Assembly (NCBI GenBank): GCA_002383425.1
Contig: DFYV01000145.1
Location: forward strand, 1-6,395
Reading direction: 5' to 3'
DNA from: Bacteroidales bacterium UBA4073
Lineage (GTDB): Bacteria > Bacteroidota > Bacteroidia > Bacteroidales > Tenuifilaceae
DNA length: 6,395 nt
Shown here: positions 5,140 through 6,395 of the stretch, one piece after another
How the letters are laid out: the number at the start of each line of letters is the position of its first letter
How positions within the stretch are numbered: the stretch's first letter is position 1
Position numbers and translations under genes: made by a program
The notes under the pieces: generated by a model
Seen by the model: the letters and a program-made list of their open reading frames with translations, nothing else
Told to the model about the DNA's origin: nothing
Database searches by the model: none

Positions 5140-6207
5140 TTACTTGCTTTCCTTGTATTCCCTCATAATATTGTTGAAGGTTTCTTTAACCGAGATGATC
5201 TTTTCCGCAAGGTAAGCATTGCTGCCGGCAAAGGCAAAACCACCTTTAAGATTTCCCTTAAAGGCATTGAAAAGGGCAGTGATTATACAGTATGGACTCG
5301 AGGAAACCTCGCAGGTTTTAATACATTTAAAGGGACAGTGGATGGGATGTTTGTAACCCATTTTCACTTTTTCAATGAAACTATTCCCTATTGCTCGACC
5401 TGGCATTCCTACTGGGCTTTTAATAATCTCAATATCTTCAGATTTTGCATCGATATACGTATTTTTAAAAGCATCGGAAGCATCACATTCAGTTGTGGTA
5501 ACAAATCGTGTACCCATCTGCACGCCCGATGCCCCTAATTTCATGATATCGAAAATATTTTGTCCCGTGTAAATTCCTCCGGCAGCAATAACGGGAATGC
5601 TCACATTATACTTATCCTCAAAGATTTTAACTGTTGCTACTACCTCCGGTATCAAATGCTCCAACGAGAAATTTTCATCGGCAATTTGTTCAACTTTAAA
5701 TCCGAGATGACCTCCAGCTTTTGGCCCTTCAACTACAATGGCATCGGGGAGGTAATCGTATTCCTTTTTCCACTTTTCACAAATAATATTAGCCGCTCTT
5801 CCTGACGAAACGATGGGAACCAGCTTGGTGATGCTATCTTTTTTCAAGAAACTTGGCAAATTTAAAGGTAAACCTGCACCGCTGAAAATAACATCAGCTT
5901 TTTCGGCAATGGATGTTTTAACCATATCGGCAAAGTTCGACATGGCCACCATTACATTAACACCGATTACACCACGGGTTTTCTCTCTTGCCTTTCGCAG
6001 CTCCTCCTTTAATCCTTCAATACTCGCTTCCAAAAAATCTGCAGCCAGGTTTTTATACAGTAAGCCTAATCCAGCGCTCGATATTACACCTACACCACCC
6101 TCGTTGGCAACCGCAGCAGCCAATCCCGAAAGGGATATTCCAACGCCCATTCCCCCCTGAATAATGGGGACAGGAATTGCCAAATTTCCAATACGTAACG
6201 GATTCAT
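5140..6207 (-). CDS. Nitronate monooxygenase / FabK-like FMN flavoprotein
   Basis: A TIM-barrel flavoprotein of the nitronate monooxygenase (2-nitropropane dioxygenase) family, about 355 residues. Family members oxidise alkyl nitronates with FMN and O2, while close relatives (FabK) reduce enoyl-ACP with NADH. Visible motifs, numbered from the ATG: IIQGGMGVG (15-23) at the start of the barrel, EGPKAGGHLG (160-169) with the conserved His at H167, AAGGI (208-212), and the FMN phosphate site GASGVQMGTRF (225-235). The C-terminal 70 residues carry a cysteine cluster (C291, C295, C299, C307), spaced C-x3-C-x3-C-x7-C, followed by GGFAFAGSNAYL. I recall this extension from anaerobe-type members; its role is unknown to me. 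The start is GTG at 6210 or ATG at 6207; I prefer the ATG because MNPLRIG is the usual N-terminus. It appears monocistronic. Nitronate oxidase versus enoyl reductase activity cannot be settled here. Confidence 0.9.
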   Translation of the reverse strand: MNPLRIGNLAIPVPIIQGGMGVGISLSGLAAAVANEGGVGVISSAGLGLLYKNLAADFLEASIEGLKEELRKAREKTRGVIGVNVMVAMSNFADMVKTSIAEKADVIFSGAGLPLNLPSFLKKDSITKLVPIVSSGRAANIICEKWKKEYDYLPDAIVVEGPKAGGHLGFKVEQIADENFSLEHLIPEVVATVKIFEDKYNVSIPVIAAGGIYTGQNIFDIMKLGASGVQMGTRFVTTTECDASDAFKNTYIDAKSEDIEIIKSPVGMPGRAIGNSFIEKVKMGYKHPIHCPFKCIKTCEVSSSPYCIITALFNAFKGNLKGGFAFAGSNAYLAEKIISVKETFNNIMREYKESK

Positions 6208-6217
6208 CACAACCTCT

Positions 6218-6224
6218 CTCCTTT
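6218..6224 (-). promoter_or_regulatory. Ribosome binding site of the flavoprotein gene
   Basis: AAAGGAG on the minus strand ends seven nt before GTG (6208-6210) and ten nt before ATG (6205-6207). A second purine block, GAGAGG, overlaps its 3' end and lies five nt from the ATG. Spacing alone does not decide between the two adjacent starts, which differ by one residue. Confidence 0.7.
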
Positions 6225-6277
6225 AATATTATTTTCCCCTCCACAACTTCTAACGCACGGTAAATTACGGAGATGGT

Positions 6278-6347
6278 CAAAGGTAATCTAATTAAACATC
6301 AATCTACTGGAAATTTGTTTAGTTTAGTTTACTTTAACATTCTACTG
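6278..6347 (-). promoter_or_regulatory. Promoter of the flavoprotein gene with candidate regulator sites
   Basis: TACCTTTG on the minus strand (6278-6285) matches the Bacteroidota -7 box TAnnTTTG exactly and predicts a start near 6271, about 60 nt before the coding region. A canonical TTTG -33 box is not evident. Instead the heptamer CAGTAGA sits there (6303-6309) and recurs 38 bp upstream in the same orientation (6341-6347). Between the copies lie three tandem TAAAC units (6317-6331). A missing -33 box replaced by a repeated motif is what an activator-dependent promoter would look like. The box is seen; the regulation is inferred. Confidence 0.45.
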
Positions 6348-6395
6348 ATAATTCAATATACTTATTAACTTTTTCATAAAGTTAGAAGTTAAAGG

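Noticed and set aside
5813..6160. 115-codon + strand ORF
   Set aside because: It is antisense to the flavoprotein barrel motifs and has no family features of its own.
6053..6280. 75-codon minus-strand ORF overlapping the flavoprotein start
   Set aside because: It overlaps the start of a well-supported gene in another frame and begins inside its promoter.

Overview
The window looks like chromosomal DNA from a Bacteroidota bacterium, probably an environmental or marine member; I cannot name the genus. The reasons are AT-rich intergenic DNA, an exact TAnnTTTG promoter -7 box upstream of the last gene, and an intergenic repeat whose core resembles the ACTGAGCG...GAAGT repeats common in that phylum. 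Protein styles also fit: a lipoprotein dienelactone hydrolase, and a nitronate monooxygenase with a Cys-rich C-terminus. All six confident genes lie on the minus strand and read right to left.

Right part (5140-6395): a nitronate monooxygenase/FabK-like flavoprotein has its own promoter region, with an exact TAnnTTTG box, a direct repeat CAGTAGA and a TAAAC tandem. It also has a strong Shine-Dalgarno sequence. Middle (4603-5139): about 540 bp without a confident gene, rich in hairpins and repeats. It contains an 11-bp stem followed by five T, an 8-bp perfect hairpin, and an 18-bp stem whose only imperfections are G-U pairs on the + strand. A TGCAAA repeat tract follows.

Left part (271-4602): a compact cluster transcribed in the order 34-codon small ORF, NAD(P)H-dependent FMN reductase, DsbA/FrnE-like thiol oxidoreductase, D-2-hydroxyacid dehydrogenase, zinc alcohol dehydrogenase, dienelactone hydrolase lipoprotein. 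Gaps are 14, 51, 30, 6 and 70 bp, so one polycistronic transcript is likely. A minus-strand terminator with a T6 tract at 32-69 probably ends it. Good Shine-Dalgarno sequences are seen for the FMN reductase and the lipoprotein; the three genes between lack one.

The gene products are redox or hydrolytic enzymes of the type often found in responses to quinones, aldehydes, nitro compounds or other electrophiles. That shared role is my inference, since no substrate can be read from the sequence. I see no CRISPR array, transposase, rRNA, tRNA or phage gene. The families are individually well known; the unexplained material is the structured intergenic region and the small ORF.
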